The translations under genes were made by a program, and so were the position numbers. The notes under the pieces are model-generated. The model did not search any database. It was not told the origin of the DNA and saw only the letters and a program-made list of their open reading frames with translations. From NCBI RefSeq assembly GCF_003259845.1, contig NZ_QLMJ01000016.1, positions 1 to 64,000 on the forward strand: a DNA stretch of 64,000 nt, in the 5' to 3' direction. This DNA is from Actinoplanes lutulentus. Its GTDB lineage: Bacteria; Actinomycetota; Actinomycetes; Mycobacteriales; Micromonosporaceae. Every line of letters starts with the position of its first letter. The stretch's first letter is position 1. Positions 51,340 to 60,457 of the stretch are shown here, one piece after another.

Positions 51340-52272
51340 ATGCTTGATCTGCGACGGATGATGCTCCTCAGCGATCTGGCCGATCTGGGTACGGTGACCG
51401 CGGTGGCGGAACGCCGCAGCATCACCAGCTCGGCGGTCTCCCAGCAGTTGCGCGTCCTCGAAAAGGAGACCGGCGCGATCCTGTTCCGGCGCGACGGGCG
51501 CACGCTCAGCCTCACCCGCAGCGGCCACGTCCTGGTCGAGCACGTACGGCGGGTGCTGGGCGCGGTCGACGAGGCGATCAGCGCGGTCGCCGCCACCAAG
51601 GGGCAGGTCTCCGGGCAGATCGCGATCGCCACGTTCAACATGGGGATCTCCATGCTGGCCGCGCCGATGATGCAGCACATGCGGGTCGCCGAGCCCGACC
51701 TGCACATCCAGGTCCAGCAGGCGCCGAGTCCGGCCGCGGCCCGGCTGCTGCGCCAGGGCGAGGTCGACGTCGCCATCACCTGCCGGTACGACTTCGACGC
51801 CGACGAACCGCTCAGCGGGCTCGCCGGGGAGTACCTGCTCTACGAACCGCTCGTGCTGATGGCGCCGTCGCATCTGCACCTGCGGATCCGCAGCCGCGGC
51901 CTGAGCGCCCTCGCGAACGAACCGTGGGTGAGCGGCCGGCGCGACTCCGGCATCGACACCGCGATCCAGCGCGCCGGCCGCTCCGCCGGATACGTCCCGC
52001 AGATCAAGCACCGGATGATCGGCGCGCAGAACATCTGCGACATGGCGGCCACCGAGGTCGCCGCCGCCATCGTCCCCCGGCTGTCCGTGCCCGGGCACCT
52101 GCAGGGGCTGATCGTCGACGGCCTGGAGCTGGGCGGACGCACCGTCAGCGCCCTGGTCCGCGAGGGCCGGCAACGCGATCCGAACATCGCGTCGATCCTG
52201 CGGGCGCTGCGCACCATCGCGGAGGAGACCGCGCCGGTCGTCCGCGGAAATCGTCTCGGCATTGCCGCCTAA
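51340..52272 (+). CDS. LysR-family transcriptional regulator
   Basis: 310 aa. The winged helix is MLLSDLADLGTVTAVAERRSITSSAVSQQLRVLEKETGAILFRRDGRTLSLTRSG (about 8-62). A co-inducer domain follows with GQIAIATFNMGISMLAAPMM and MAPSHLHLRIRSRG. It precedes two flavin monooxygenase-like genes and has a T-N11-A dyad 100 bp upstream. LysR regulators usually activate a neighbouring operon and repress themselves. The matching dyad at the metQ promoter suggests it also controls that importer. Confidence 0.9.
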   Translation: MLDLRRMMLLSDLADLGTVTAVAERRSITSSAVSQQLRVLEKETGAILFRRDGRTLSLTRSGHVLVEHVRRVLGAVDEAISAVAATKGQVSGQIAIATFNMGISMLAAPMMQHMRVAEPDLHIQVQQAPSPAAARLLRQGEVDVAITCRYDFDADEPLSGLAGEYLLYEPLVLMAPSHLHLRIRSRGLSALANEPWVSGRRDSGIDTAIQRAGRSAGYVPQIKHRMIGAQNICDMAATEVAAAIVPRLSVPGHLQGLIVDGLELGGRTVSALVREGRQRDPNIASILRALRTIAEETAPVVRGNRLGIAA

Positions 52273-52293
52273 CAACCTCAGGAGGGCCATCAC

Positions 52294-53685
52294 ATGAGCC
52301 GGCCGGGCAACCCCGACCTCGCTGCCAGCGAATCCCTGCGACTGCTCGGGCCGGCACCCGCCGCCTGGGTGCCACACTTCGCCGGAACCGACCATGACGT
52401 GGCGGTCATCGGTGCCGGTCAGAGCGGGCTGACCATTGGGTACGCGCTACGGCGTGCCGGCATCGAGCGAGTAACTGTGCTCGACGCCTCCGATGGCGAG
52501 CACGTCGGTAGCTGGGCCGCCAAGGCCCGGAACCTGACCCTGCGGACGCCGAAGACGAACCCTGGTCCTGAGCTGGGAAATCCCGCGCTGAGTTTCCGTG
52601 CGTGGTTCGAGGCGCGCGAGGGCGCGGAGGCGTATGCCGCGATCGAACGGATCAGCACCGCCGACTGGATCGGCTATCTGGCATGGTTCCAGCGGCAGGT
52701 GAAGGTGCCGGTGCGCCGGGGTGTCCGGGTGGCGAAGCTGGAACCAGATATCTCCGGGAACATCCGGATTACCACGAGCGACGGCACCATCGAGGTCGCC
52801 CGCAAGGTAATCCTGGCGACCGGCGTCGAAGGCACCGGCGGCCCACGGATCCCCGCCGAGGTGGCCGACCTGTCGCCGTCCGTTTTCGCCCACACCGGAC
52901 ACCAGCTCGACTACCGGACTCTCCAGAACCGGTCCGTCGCCGTTCTCGGCTCCGCCGCCTCCGCGTTCGACGCCGCCGCGACCGCTCTCGAAGCCGGCGC
53001 GTCCGAGGTCCATCTCTTCACCCGCCGGCCCGACCTGATCGTCATCCGCCCCGGCGGCAAAGGCCCGAGCCACGCGCAGGTCGAGACGTTCCACCGGCTG
53101 CCGGACGCCGAACGCTGGCGCCGCCGCTCCGCGTTCACCAGCAGCGTGCCGCTCGACTCGGTGCTGCGCGCCACCGCCCACCCGAACTTCCGGATCCACC
53201 TGGCCGCCCCCTGGACCCGAGCCACCGAGATCGGTGGGCAAGTCAAAATCGAAGCAGCCGACGGTACGCACACCGCGGACTTCGTCATCGCCGGAACCGG
53301 ATATCAGCACGATCCACGGACCCGGCCGGAGCTGGCCGGCATCGCCGACCGGATCGCGCTGTGGCGGGACGTCTACCAGCCGCCGGCCGCGTACGAGTCG
53401 GAGCATCTCGGGGCGTTCCCGTACCTGGGTGCCGGTTATCAGCTGACCGCCCGCGACGCCGCGGACGCCGCGTGGGTGCCGAACATCCACGTCTTCAACG
53501 CCGCCGCCAGCCAGAGCTTCGGCCTGCCGGTCGGTGACGTGCTGAGCCTGCGCGGCGGGGTTCCGCGCCTGGTCGAGACGATCGTCGGCGACCTGGTCCT
53601 GGCCGACCTGGGCCGGGTCACTCCCCCGGCCGGACCCGCCGCCACGCCGTCCCGCGAGGAGTACGAGCACGCCGTCTGGAATTGA
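52294..53685 (+). CDS. FAD/NAD(P)-binding flavin monooxygenase-like protein
   Basis: 463 aa. The FAD-binding GxGxxG is VAVIGAGQSGLTIGYALRRAG (about 36-56). An NADPH-binding GxGxxA-like motif is VAVLGSAASAFDAAATALEAGA (about 215). ADFVIAGTGYQHDPRTRPELAGI is the typical FMO late motif. AGGAGG lies 11 bases upstream of the ATG. Such enzymes oxidise S or N atoms or do Baeyer-Villiger reactions. Placed after the LysR gene and sharing a regulator signal with metQNI, oxidation of an imported sulfur compound is a reasonable guess. Confidence 0.85.
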   Translation: MSRPGNPDLAASESLRLLGPAPAAWVPHFAGTDHDVAVIGAGQSGLTIGYALRRAGIERVTVLDASDGEHVGSWAAKARNLTLRTPKTNPGPELGNPALSFRAWFEAREGAEAYAAIERISTADWIGYLAWFQRQVKVPVRRGVRVAKLEPDISGNIRITTSDGTIEVARKVILATGVEGTGGPRIPAEVADLSPSVFAHTGHQLDYRTLQNRSVAVLGSAASAFDAAATALEAGASEVHLFTRRPDLIVIRPGGKGPSHAQVETFHRLPDAERWRRRSAFTSSVPLDSVLRATAHPNFRIHLAAPWTRATEIGGQVKIEAADGTHTADFVIAGTGYQHDPRTRPELAGIADRIALWRDVYQPPAAYESEHLGAFPYLGAGYQLTARDAADAAWVPNIHVFNAAASQSFGLPVGDVLSLRGGVPRLVETIVGDLVLADLGRVTPPAGPAATPSREEYEHAVWN

Positions 53686-53733
53686 CGGTTCAGCGGGCTG
53701 CGCGCCGATCCTCCGTCGAGGACACTCTCTCGC

Positions 53734-54846
53734 ATGGCAGACGTGACAGTGCTCGGCGCCGGGGCCGCGGGTCTCGCCGTGGCCGCTCAGCTGACGGCGC
53801 GCGGCGTGGACAGCGTCGTGCTGGAACGCGGCCCGGGCGTGGCGTCCAGCTGGCGTGGCCGGTACGACAGGCTGCGGCTGCACACCATCCGCGGCCTGTC
53901 CGGCCTGCCCGGCATGCCGATCCCCCGCGAGTACGGCCGATGGGTCAAGAAGGACGACCTGGTGCGCTACCTGGAGGCGTACGCACGGCGTTTCGCTCTC
54001 GACGTGCGCACCCAGACGACGGTGACGAGCGTGAAGCCCGGCGCCGACGGCTGGTCGCTGCGGCTGGCGGACGGCTCCGAGCACGCGACCCGGACCCTGG
54101 TCGTGGCGACCGGATATCTGCACACGCCGGTCGTGCCGCAATGGCCGGGCCGCGAGGAGTGGACCGGCACGCTGCTGCACTCGTCGCGGTACCGCAACGC
54201 CGGCCCGTTCGCCGGCAAGGACGTGCTGGTGGTCGGCCCGGGCAACAGCGGCGCCGAGATCGCCACCGACCTGGCCGAGGGCGGCGCCGCCTCGGTGAGC
54301 CTGGCGATCCGCACGCCGCCGCACATCGTGCGCCGCGAGACGGCCGGCTGGCCCGCGCAGATGAACGGCCTGATCCTGGGCCGCCTCCCGGAACGCGTCT
54401 TCAACACCCTCGCCGCCACGATGGGCCGGATGGAGATGCCGGACCTGCGACCGTACGGAATCGACCGCCCGGTGACCGGGCTGAAGACCCGGCTGCGCAC
54501 CGAGCGGTACGTGCCGGTGCAGGACGTCGGCATCGTGCGCGACGTGATCGCCGGCCGGGTCCGCCCGGTCGCCGCGGTGCGAGGTTTCGACGCGACATCG
54601 GTGCTGCTCGCGGACGGCACCAGCCTGCGACCGGACGTGGTCGTCGCGGCCACCGGGTACGGCACCGGCCTGGGCGAACTCTTCGACGACCCGTCGCTGT
54701 TCGACGAGACCGGGGTCCCGCACGTGCACGGCGGTCCGGCCGCGCGGCCCGGGCTCCACTTCCTCGGGTACGACGTGACACTGGGCGGCATGCTGCGCCA
54801 GATCGCGATCGAGTCCCGCCGTGTCGCCCGGGCCGTCACCAGCTAA
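53734..54846 (+). CDS. FAD-dependent monooxygenase (FMO/YUCCA-like)
   Basis: 370 aa. The FAD motif VTVLGAGAAGLAVAAQLTARGVDSVVLERGPGVASSWRGRYDRLRLHT is at the N terminus. The NADPH motif is VLVVGPGNSGAEIATDLAEGG (about 164-184). VVVAATGYGTG precedes the C terminus. It is smaller than the first monooxygenase but of the same class, and follows it by 48 bp. Either the pair act in sequence or one is a paralogue with a different substrate. Confidence 0.87.
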   Translation: MADVTVLGAGAAGLAVAAQLTARGVDSVVLERGPGVASSWRGRYDRLRLHTIRGLSGLPGMPIPREYGRWVKKDDLVRYLEAYARRFALDVRTQTTVTSVKPGADGWSLRLADGSEHATRTLVVATGYLHTPVVPQWPGREEWTGTLLHSSRYRNAGPFAGKDVLVVGPGNSGAEIATDLAEGGAASVSLAIRTPPHIVRRETAGWPAQMNGLILGRLPERVFNTLAATMGRMEMPDLRPYGIDRPVTGLKTRLRTERYVPVQDVGIVRDVIAGRVRPVAAVRGFDATSVLLADGTSLRPDVVVAATGYGTGLGELFDDPSLFDETGVPHVHGGPAARPGLHFLGYDVTLGGMLRQIAIESRRVARAVTS

Positions 54847-54856
54847 GCCCGGGCCG

Positions 54857-55474
54857 TCAAGAGCTGAGCCGGTCGCGGGCCGAGGCGAACCCCAGCCAGG
54901 TGTGCCGGTTGCCGGCCCAGCACCAGCCGACCTTCGGCGCCCGCCGCCGGGCCGTGCCGTCACGCCCGGTGCCGCCGCTGATCCAGATGGCCGGCGTCCG
55001 GGCGTCGAGGCCGGTTCGGCTGCGTTTGCGGTCGCCGATGGTCATGAAGCAGTGGTTGGGTTCGAGCACCTTCGGGTCCTGCAGCAGCCAGCTGATGCCC
55101 TCGTTCACGGTGAGTGGCGTCCGCCCGCGTTCCCGGATCACCGGCAGCGCCTCGGTGGGGCTCCAGTTGCGCATGTCGTCGCCACGGTCGGGCTCGCGGA
55201 TCAGGTAGAGCGGGCGATCGGGCAGGTCCAGACCTTCGATCGGTACGAATTCCTCCAGGTCGGTCATGTCCTCGACGACGAAGCCGGGTTTGTCGTCGCG
55301 GCGCAGCAGCGGCGCCAGTTGACGGGCCGTGGCCAGTGCCGGATGCACGACCAGCACGCTCTGCGGCTCGTCGGGCAGCGCGGCGACGCAGGCGGTGAGT
55401 TCTGCCGCGCTGCGGCCGGTGACGTCGGCGACGCCGGCTTCGAGCAGGCGGTGGAGCTGGCGGTTCACGCTCAT
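54857..55474 (-). CDS. DUF5701-like protein
   Basis: 205 aa, soluble. It begins MSVNRQLHRLLEAGVADVTGRSAAELTACVAALPDEPQSVLVVHPALATARQLAPLL. The middle PLYLIREPDRGDDMRNWSPTEALPVIRERGRTPLTVNEGISWLLQDPKVLEPNHCFMTIGDRKR is highly ordered, and the C terminus has WCWAGNRHTWLGFASA. It resembles DUF5701, widespread in actinobacteria with no assigned function. It converges with the monooxygenase gene (11 bp apart). Confidence 0.65.
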   Translation of the reverse strand: MSVNRQLHRLLEAGVADVTGRSAAELTACVAALPDEPQSVLVVHPALATARQLAPLLRRDDKPGFVVEDMTDLEEFVPIEGLDLPDRPLYLIREPDRGDDMRNWSPTEALPVIRERGRTPLTVNEGISWLLQDPKVLEPNHCFMTIGDRKRSRTGLDARTPAIWISGGTGRDGTARRRAPKVGWCWAGNRHTWLGFASARDRLSS

Positions 55475-55510
55475 GCGGTCTCCCGGTGCGAGGTTGATGA
55501 CGGCAGAACA

Positions 55511-55525
55511 CCGTATAGTGTACGG
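55511..55525. promoter_or_regulatory. Dyad CCGTA-N5-TACGG in divergent promoter
   Basis: CCGTA (55511-55515) and TACGG (55521-55525) flank TAGTG. TATAGT (55514-55519) inside it is a good -10 for the AraC gene, placing its start site about 15 bases before the ATG. The gap is only 65 bp, so both divergent genes may be affected. Confidence 0.5.
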
Positions 55526-55539
55526 AGTATTCCCCGCGT

Positions 55540-56388
55540 ATGCTCGCCCGCATGTTCGCGCCGGCTCACGACGACCTCAGCCTCGGCACCTGGCGGCGTG
55601 ATCCGGGGACGGTGGTCCGCCGGGCCGTGTCGGTGCCGGCCGGCGATCTGGGGCCGCTCGCGATCGTGGCCGAGTCGGAGGTGCCCGGCGCGCCGACCGA
55701 CTGGCTGCCGCACGCGCACCCGATGCACGAGCTGGTGTGGGTGCGCGGCGGCACGCTGACCTCGCGGATCGGGAACCGGATCTTCACGGTGCCGGCCGGG
55801 TTCGGCCTGTGGCTGCCCGCCGGGGTGATCCACGGCGGCCGGCTCACGGCGGCCGCCGAACTGCACGACGCCTTCTTCGACCCTGGGCGCACACCCGTCG
55901 AGTTCGCCGGGCCGACGTCGATCACCATGACGCCGCTACTGGAGTCGCTGCTGCTCCGGCTGGCGCGCAGGGACCTCGACGCTGATGCGCGGGCGCGTAC
56001 CGAAGCTGTTGTCTTTGATGTTCTTGATCCTTCGGAGCGGCAGCTCGCGCTGGAGTTGCCCGGGGATCCGCGGATCGACCCGATCGCCGAGGCGCTCCTC
56101 GACGACCCGTCCGACGATCGGGGCCTGCGGGAGTGGGCGGCGCATCTGGGGATGAGTGAGCGGACTATCACCCGGGCGTTCCGGGAAGCGACCGGGCTGT
56201 CGTTCGCGCAGTGGCGGCAGGCGCTGCGGGTGCACGAGGCGCTCGCCCTGCTGTCCGCGGGCGCTGACGTCCGGGAGGTCTCCGAGCAGCTCGGATACTC
56301 CCAGCCGAGCACGTTCATCGCCGCGTTCCGGCGGGTGATGAAGGTGACGCCGGGGCTACTCGCCAAGGCGTCCTCGTCTCAGGCCTGA
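55540..56388 (+). CDS. AraC-family transcriptional regulator
   Basis: 282 aa. The N-terminal cupin sensor has HAHPMHELVWVRGGTLTSRIGNRIFTVPAGFGLWLPAGVIHGG (about 57-100). The C-terminal double HTH is GLREWAAHLGMSERTITRAFREATGLSFAQWRQALRVHEALALLSAGADVREVSEQLGYSQPSTFIAAFRRVMKVTPG (about 197-274). It precedes the iron-siderophore importer genes, in the same direction, across 105 bp. Control of that importer by a siderophore ligand is possible, as for many AraC regulators next to FecB-type genes. The ATG at 55552 is an alternative start. Confidence 0.88.
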   Translation: MLARMFAPAHDDLSLGTWRRDPGTVVRRAVSVPAGDLGPLAIVAESEVPGAPTDWLPHAHPMHELVWVRGGTLTSRIGNRIFTVPAGFGLWLPAGVIHGGRLTAAAELHDAFFDPGRTPVEFAGPTSITMTPLLESLLLRLARRDLDADARARTEAVVFDVLDPSERQLALELPGDPRIDPIAEALLDDPSDDRGLREWAAHLGMSERTITRAFREATGLSFAQWRQALRVHEALALLSAGADVREVSEQLGYSQPSTFIAAFRRVMKVTPGLLAKASSSQA

Positions 56389-56425
56389 TGTCCGGATTCC
56401 CGTATCGCCTGTCCTGAGTGCGGGA

Positions 56426-56476
56426 TTGCCGACAAGTTGATCATCACCTAGCCTCCGTAAGGCAAGGCAACCCTTA
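56426..56476 (+). promoter_or_regulatory. Iron-box-like operator and promoter of the siderophore importer
   Basis: TTGCCG (56426-56431) and TAGCCT (56449-56454) are 17 bp apart. Starting 2 bases later, TAAGG-N9-CCTTA (56458-56476, 19 bp; arms extend to GTAAGG/CCTTAC) has the layout of a DtxR/IdeR iron box and covers the likely start site. Repression under iron sufficiency is expected. Confidence 0.72.
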
Positions 56477-56493
56477 CTTATGGAGCCCCTCCC

Positions 56494-57324
56494 ATGTCCC
56501 CTGTCTTCCTCCGTGGTGAACAGCTGCTGCTTCGCTACGGGAAGACCGCGGTGGTGCACGGCGTCTCGGTGACCCTGGCGCCCGGCCAGGTCACGGCGCT
56601 GGTCGGACCGAACGGCAGCGGCAAGTCCACGCTGCTGCGCGCCCTCGCCCGCCTGCATCGCGTCGACGACGGCGAGGTGCTGCTCGACCAGCGCGCCGTG
56701 TCACTGCTCACCGCGCGGGAGTTCGCCCGCGAGGTCACCCTGTTCTCGCAGTCCCGGCAGGCCCCGCACGGCCTGACCGTGAGCGAGGTCGTCGCGTTCG
56801 GCCGCCATCCGCACCGGCGCCGTTTCGCCGGGCCGTCCGCCGCGGACCGCGACGCCGTCGATCGTGCGATGGGCGTCACCGGCGTGCGGGACATGGCGCA
56901 GCGGGCGGTCGGCGAGCTCTCCGGCGGCGAGATGCAGCGGGTGTGGCTCGCCGCCTGCCTGGCGCAGGAGACCGGCGTCGTGCTGCTCGACGAACCGACC
57001 AACCACCTCGACCTGCGCTATCAGATCGAAACCCTCGATCTGGTACGGGATCTCGCCGACGACCACGGCGTTGCCGTCGGCATCGTGCTGCACGACCTCG
57101 ACCATGCCGCCCGGGTCGCCGACACCCTCGTGCTGCTGCACGCCGGGCGGGTCCACGCGGCCGGCGATCCCGTCGAGGTGCTCACCGCCGAGCATCTCAG
57201 CGAGGTCTACGGCCTGCGCGTCGAGGTCGAGGCCGACCCGCGGTCCGGGCGGCTGCGCATCGACCCTGTCGGGCGGCATCCCGCCCGCAATCGGAAATTC
57301 GCATCATCTAAAGAAGGACTCTGA
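56494..57324 (+). CDS. Iron-siderophore ABC transporter ATP-binding protein (FecE/FepC type)
   Basis: 276 aa. Walker A GPNGSGKST (about 37-45), Q-loop FSQSRQAPHGLTVSEVVAFGRHPH, signature LSGGEMQRVWLAACL, Walker B VVLLDEPTNHLD and H-loop LHDLDHA are present. The GRxPH motif and short length are typical of the FecCD-partner ATPases. It powers the fused permease two genes on. Start ATG at 56494; the next gene shares one base with its stop (TGATG). Confidence 0.93.
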   Translation: MSPVFLRGEQLLLRYGKTAVVHGVSVTLAPGQVTALVGPNGSGKSTLLRALARLHRVDDGEVLLDQRAVSLLTAREFAREVTLFSQSRQAPHGLTVSEVVAFGRHPHRRRFAGPSAADRDAVDRAMGVTGVRDMAQRAVGELSGGEMQRVWLAACLAQETGVVLLDEPTNHLDLRYQIETLDLVRDLADDHGVAVGIVLHDLDHAARVADTLVLLHAGRVHAAGDPVEVLTAEHLSEVYGLRVEVEADPRSGRLRIDPVGRHPARNRKFASSKEGL

Positions 57325-58376
57325 TGAAATCCCTCATCCGCCTCGCGGCGCTCGCCGCGACGGTCGCCGTGACCGTCACGGCCTGTGGCACCACCGAGGT
57401 CGAGGAGCCGGCCGCCGCCGGCTCGGCCGCCCCGACGTCGCAGACCTGTGCCGACGACACCACGACGACCGCGACCGGCCCGGTGTCGATCACCGACGGC
57501 GTCGGCCGCACGGTGGAGCTCGCCAAGCCCGCCCAGCGCGTCGCGGTGCTGGAATGGCAGCAGACCGAGGACCTGCTGACGCTGTGCCTCACCCCGGTCG
57601 CGGTCGCCGACGCCAAGGGGTACGGCACGTACGTGAAGGCCGAGACCCTGCCGGCCGACGTCGTCGACACCGGCGAGCGCGGTGAGCCCGACCTCGACGC
57701 GCTGTACGCGACGAACCCCGACCTGATCGTCGTCGAGGCGTACAAGGCCGACGACGAGATGATCACCAAGCTGGAGAAGCGGGGTGTGCCGGTGCTCGCC
57801 ACGGTCGGCGCCGACGCGTCCGGCCAGATCGCGAACATGAAGAAGGTCTTCTCGATGATCGGTACGGCCACCGGCCGCACCGAGCGCGCCGACCTGGTGC
57901 TCAAGCAGTTCGACGAGCACCTCGCCGAGGCCAAGGCGAAGGTCGCGGCCGCCAAGGTGACCGCCACCGACTTCCTGTTCTTCGACGGCTGGATCGAGGG
58001 CGGCAACGTGGTCATCCGCCCGTACGGCAAGGGTGCCCTGTTCACCGAGCTCGGCGAGCAGCTCGGGATGACCGCGGCCTGGACCGACAAGATCAACGCC
58101 TCGTACGGCAGCGGCGGCGTCGACCCGTCGTACGGTCTCGCGCAGACCGACATCGAAGGCCTCACCGCGGTCGGCACCGCGACCCTGTTCTACTCCGACG
58201 ACGAGACGCCGGACAGCTACGTCAAGGAACTCGTGAAGAGCCCGATCTGGACGGCACTGCCGGCCGTGAAGGAGAAGCGCGCGTACTCCTTCCCCGCCGG
58301 TGTCTGGGGCGCCGGTGGCCCGCTCTCCAACGAGCAGGCGATCGACGCGTACGTGAAGATCCTGACCCAGGCGTGA
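57324..58376 (+). CDS. Iron-siderophore-binding lipoprotein (FecB/FepB type)
   Basis: 350 aa. Signal peptide with lipobox LAATVAVTVTACG (Cys about 21). The periplasmic-binding fold of class III begins PVSITDGVGRTVELAKPAQRVAVLEWQQTEDLL and includes NPDLIVVEAYKADDEMITKLEKRGVPVL. It is lipid-anchored and would deliver ferric siderophore to the fused permease. Tightly coupled to both neighbours (TGATG, GTGA). Confidence 0.92.
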   Translation: MKSLIRLAALAATVAVTVTACGTTEVEEPAAAGSAAPTSQTCADDTTTTATGPVSITDGVGRTVELAKPAQRVAVLEWQQTEDLLTLCLTPVAVADAKGYGTYVKAETLPADVVDTGERGEPDLDALYATNPDLIVVEAYKADDEMITKLEKRGVPVLATVGADASGQIANMKKVFSMIGTATGRTERADLVLKQFDEHLAEAKAKVAAAKVTATDFLFFDGWIEGGNVVIRPYGKGALFTELGEQLGMTAAWTDKINASYGSGGVDPSYGLAQTDIEGLTAVGTATLFYSDDETPDSYVKELVKSPIWTALPAVKEKRAYSFPAGVWGAGGPLSNEQAIDAYVKILTQA

Positions 58377-60457
58377 GCGACACCCGGGTGCGGCGGGCAC
58401 TGCCCGCCGTAGGGCTCGGGCGCGGCGCGAGCGGGGCGGCCGTCCTGGCCGCCCTGCTCGTCGTGGTCGTCGCGACCGGTCTGTGGCACGTCACCCAGGG
58501 CACCTCCGGTGTCGGATTCTGGGATCTGGTCCGCTTCGTGTTCGGCGCCCGGGAGCAGGTCGGCGGCGTGCCGATCGCCGACGTGGTGACCGGCTCGCGG
58601 CTGCCGCGGGTGTTCGCCGGGATCGCCGTCGGAGTGGCGCTCGGCGCGGCCGGGGCGCTGCTGCAGTCGGTCACCCGCAACGCGCTCGCGGCCCCCGACA
58701 CCCTCGCCGTCACCGCCGGCTCGTACTTCGCGCTGTGCGCGGTCGCCGCGTTCAACCTCACCGTGCCGCTCTGGGCCTCCGGCGCCGTGGCCTTCGCCGG
58801 CGGTCTGCTCGCCGCGATCCTCGTGCTCGGCCTCGTCGGCAGCGCCTCGGGCATCGCCTCGACCCGGCTGATCCTGGCCGGCTCGGCGGTCGCGATGGCC
58901 CTCGATGCCGCGACAGCGACCCTGCTCATCCTCTTCAAAGAAAACACCACAGGTCTGTACGCCTGGGGCAGCGGTTCCCTGGCACAGCTGAACATCGACG
59001 CCGCTCTGCGTGCCGCCCCGGTCATCGCCGTCACGCTCGGCGGGGCCCTGCTGCTGGCCCGCCGCCTCGACGTGCTCGGGCTCGGTGACGACACGGCCGC
59101 CTCGCTCGGTGTGCCGATCCGCTCGACCCGGATCCTCGCGATCCTCGGCGCCGTCCTGCTGACCAGCATCTCAGTGACCCTGGCCGGGCCGATCGCCTTC
59201 GTCGGGCTGGCCGCGCCGGTCGCCGTACGCCTCGTCGCGAACCGCATCGGCGTACTGAGCCGGCACCTCTTCCTGATCCCCGCCTGCGGGCTGGTCGGGG
59301 CGCTGTTCGTGCTGCTCGCCGACGCGGTGCTGCGTGCCGTGATGGGCGCTCAGGCGGCCGCCTCGATCCCGACCGGCATCCCGACATCGCTGCTCGGCGC
59401 CGTCGTCATCGTGGTTCTCGCTCTGCGGCTGCGCGACGCCGGATCAACCCGGGAAGCGCCCCGCGCCCGGGTCGCGGTCCGCTCCCGGCGGCGCTTCCTG
59501 ACGGTCACCGTCGTCGCCGCCGTGCTGCTCGTCGCGGCGGTGACCGCCGGACTGCTGGCCGGCAGCCTGTGGCTGCGGACCGGCGACCTCGCGCTCTGGC
59601 TGCAGGGCACCGCGCCGGACCTGATCGGGCGGGCGCTCGACGACCGGGCACCGCGGGTCGCGGCCGCCGTGGTCGCCGGTGCGGCGCTGGCCCTGGCCGG
59701 AACCGTCGTGCAGGGCACGGTCCGCAACCCCCTCGCCGAACCGGGCGTCCTCGGCATCACCGCCGGCGCCGGCCTCGGCGCGGTGATCGTGGTGACGTCG
59801 GATCTGCCCGGCGGGCGGACCACGCTGATCGTCACGGCTGTCGTGATGGGGCTGGCCACGTTCGGGCTGATCACGCTGCTGGCCTGGCGTGGAGGGTTGC
59901 TGCCGGACCGGTTCCTGCTGATCGGCATCGGCTGCGGTTATGCGCTCACCGACATCAGCACGTTCCTACTTCTGCGCGCCGACCCGTGGGACACGCCGCG
60001 GATCCTCACCTGGCTGTCCGGTACGACGTACGGCCGGACCTTCGACGACGTGCTGCCCGTCGTCGTCGTGCTGGTCCTGGCCGTGCCCGTGGTCTTCGGG
60101 ATGCGCCGGGAACTCGATCTGCTGTCGATCGACGAGGACACCCCGCGGATCTTCGGCGTTCGCCGGGAACGGACGCGGTTCGTGCTGCTGACCATCGCGG
60201 CACTCGCGGCGGCGGTCAGCGTGACCGCGGTCGGGGTGGTGGGCTTCGTCGGGCTGGTCGCGCCGCACATCGCCCGGAGCCTCGTCGGGGTCGGGCATCG
60301 GCGGATCATCCCGGTGGCGATGCTGCTCGGTGGCCTGCTGGTCTGTGTCGCTGACGCTCTCGGGCGTACCGTCATCGCGCCGTCGCAGATCCCGGCCGGG
60401 CTGATGATGGCGCTGGTCGGGGCGCCGTATTTCGTGTGGTTGTTACGCCGATCCTGA
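58373..60457 (+). CDS. Fused double FecCD-type siderophore permease (FhuB-like)
   Basis: 694 aa from a GTG overlapping the previous stop by 4 bases. Two FecCD domains lie in tandem. The first (about 15-345) has VTGSRLPRVFAGIAVGVALGAAGALLQSVTRNALAAPDTLAVTAGSY, and the second (about 375-690) has APRVAAAVVAGAALALAGTVVQGTVRNPLAEPGVLGITAGAG. Each half repeats the GFVGLVAP (or AFVGLAAP) segment near its end. About 20 helices in all. Most siderophore importers use two separate permeases; this is a single chain, as in FhuB. No third permease gene is present. Confidence 0.92.
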   Translation: MSDTRVRRALPAVGLGRGASGAAVLAALLVVVVATGLWHVTQGTSGVGFWDLVRFVFGAREQVGGVPIADVVTGSRLPRVFAGIAVGVALGAAGALLQSVTRNALAAPDTLAVTAGSYFALCAVAAFNLTVPLWASGAVAFAGGLLAAILVLGLVGSASGIASTRLILAGSAVAMALDAATATLLILFKENTTGLYAWGSGSLAQLNIDAALRAAPVIAVTLGGALLLARRLDVLGLGDDTAASLGVPIRSTRILAILGAVLLTSISVTLAGPIAFVGLAAPVAVRLVANRIGVLSRHLFLIPACGLVGALFVLLADAVLRAVMGAQAAASIPTGIPTSLLGAVVIVVLALRLRDAGSTREAPRARVAVRSRRRFLTVTVVAAVLLVAAVTAGLLAGSLWLRTGDLALWLQGTAPDLIGRALDDRAPRVAAAVVAGAALALAGTVVQGTVRNPLAEPGVLGITAGAGLGAVIVVTSDLPGGRTTLIVTAVVMGLATFGLITLLAWRGGLLPDRFLLIGIGCGYALTDISTFLLLRADPWDTPRILTWLSGTTYGRTFDDVLPVVVVLVLAVPVVFGMRRELDLLSIDEDTPRIFGVRRERTRFVLLTIAALAAAVSVTAVGVVGFVGLVAPHIARSLVGVGHRRIIPVAMLLGGLLVCVADALGRTVIAPSQIPAGLMMALVGAPYFVWLLRRS

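Noticed and set aside
52447-54963. 838-aa antisense frame over two monooxygenase genes
   Set aside because: Same reason: antisense of two genes with clear FAD and NADPH motifs.
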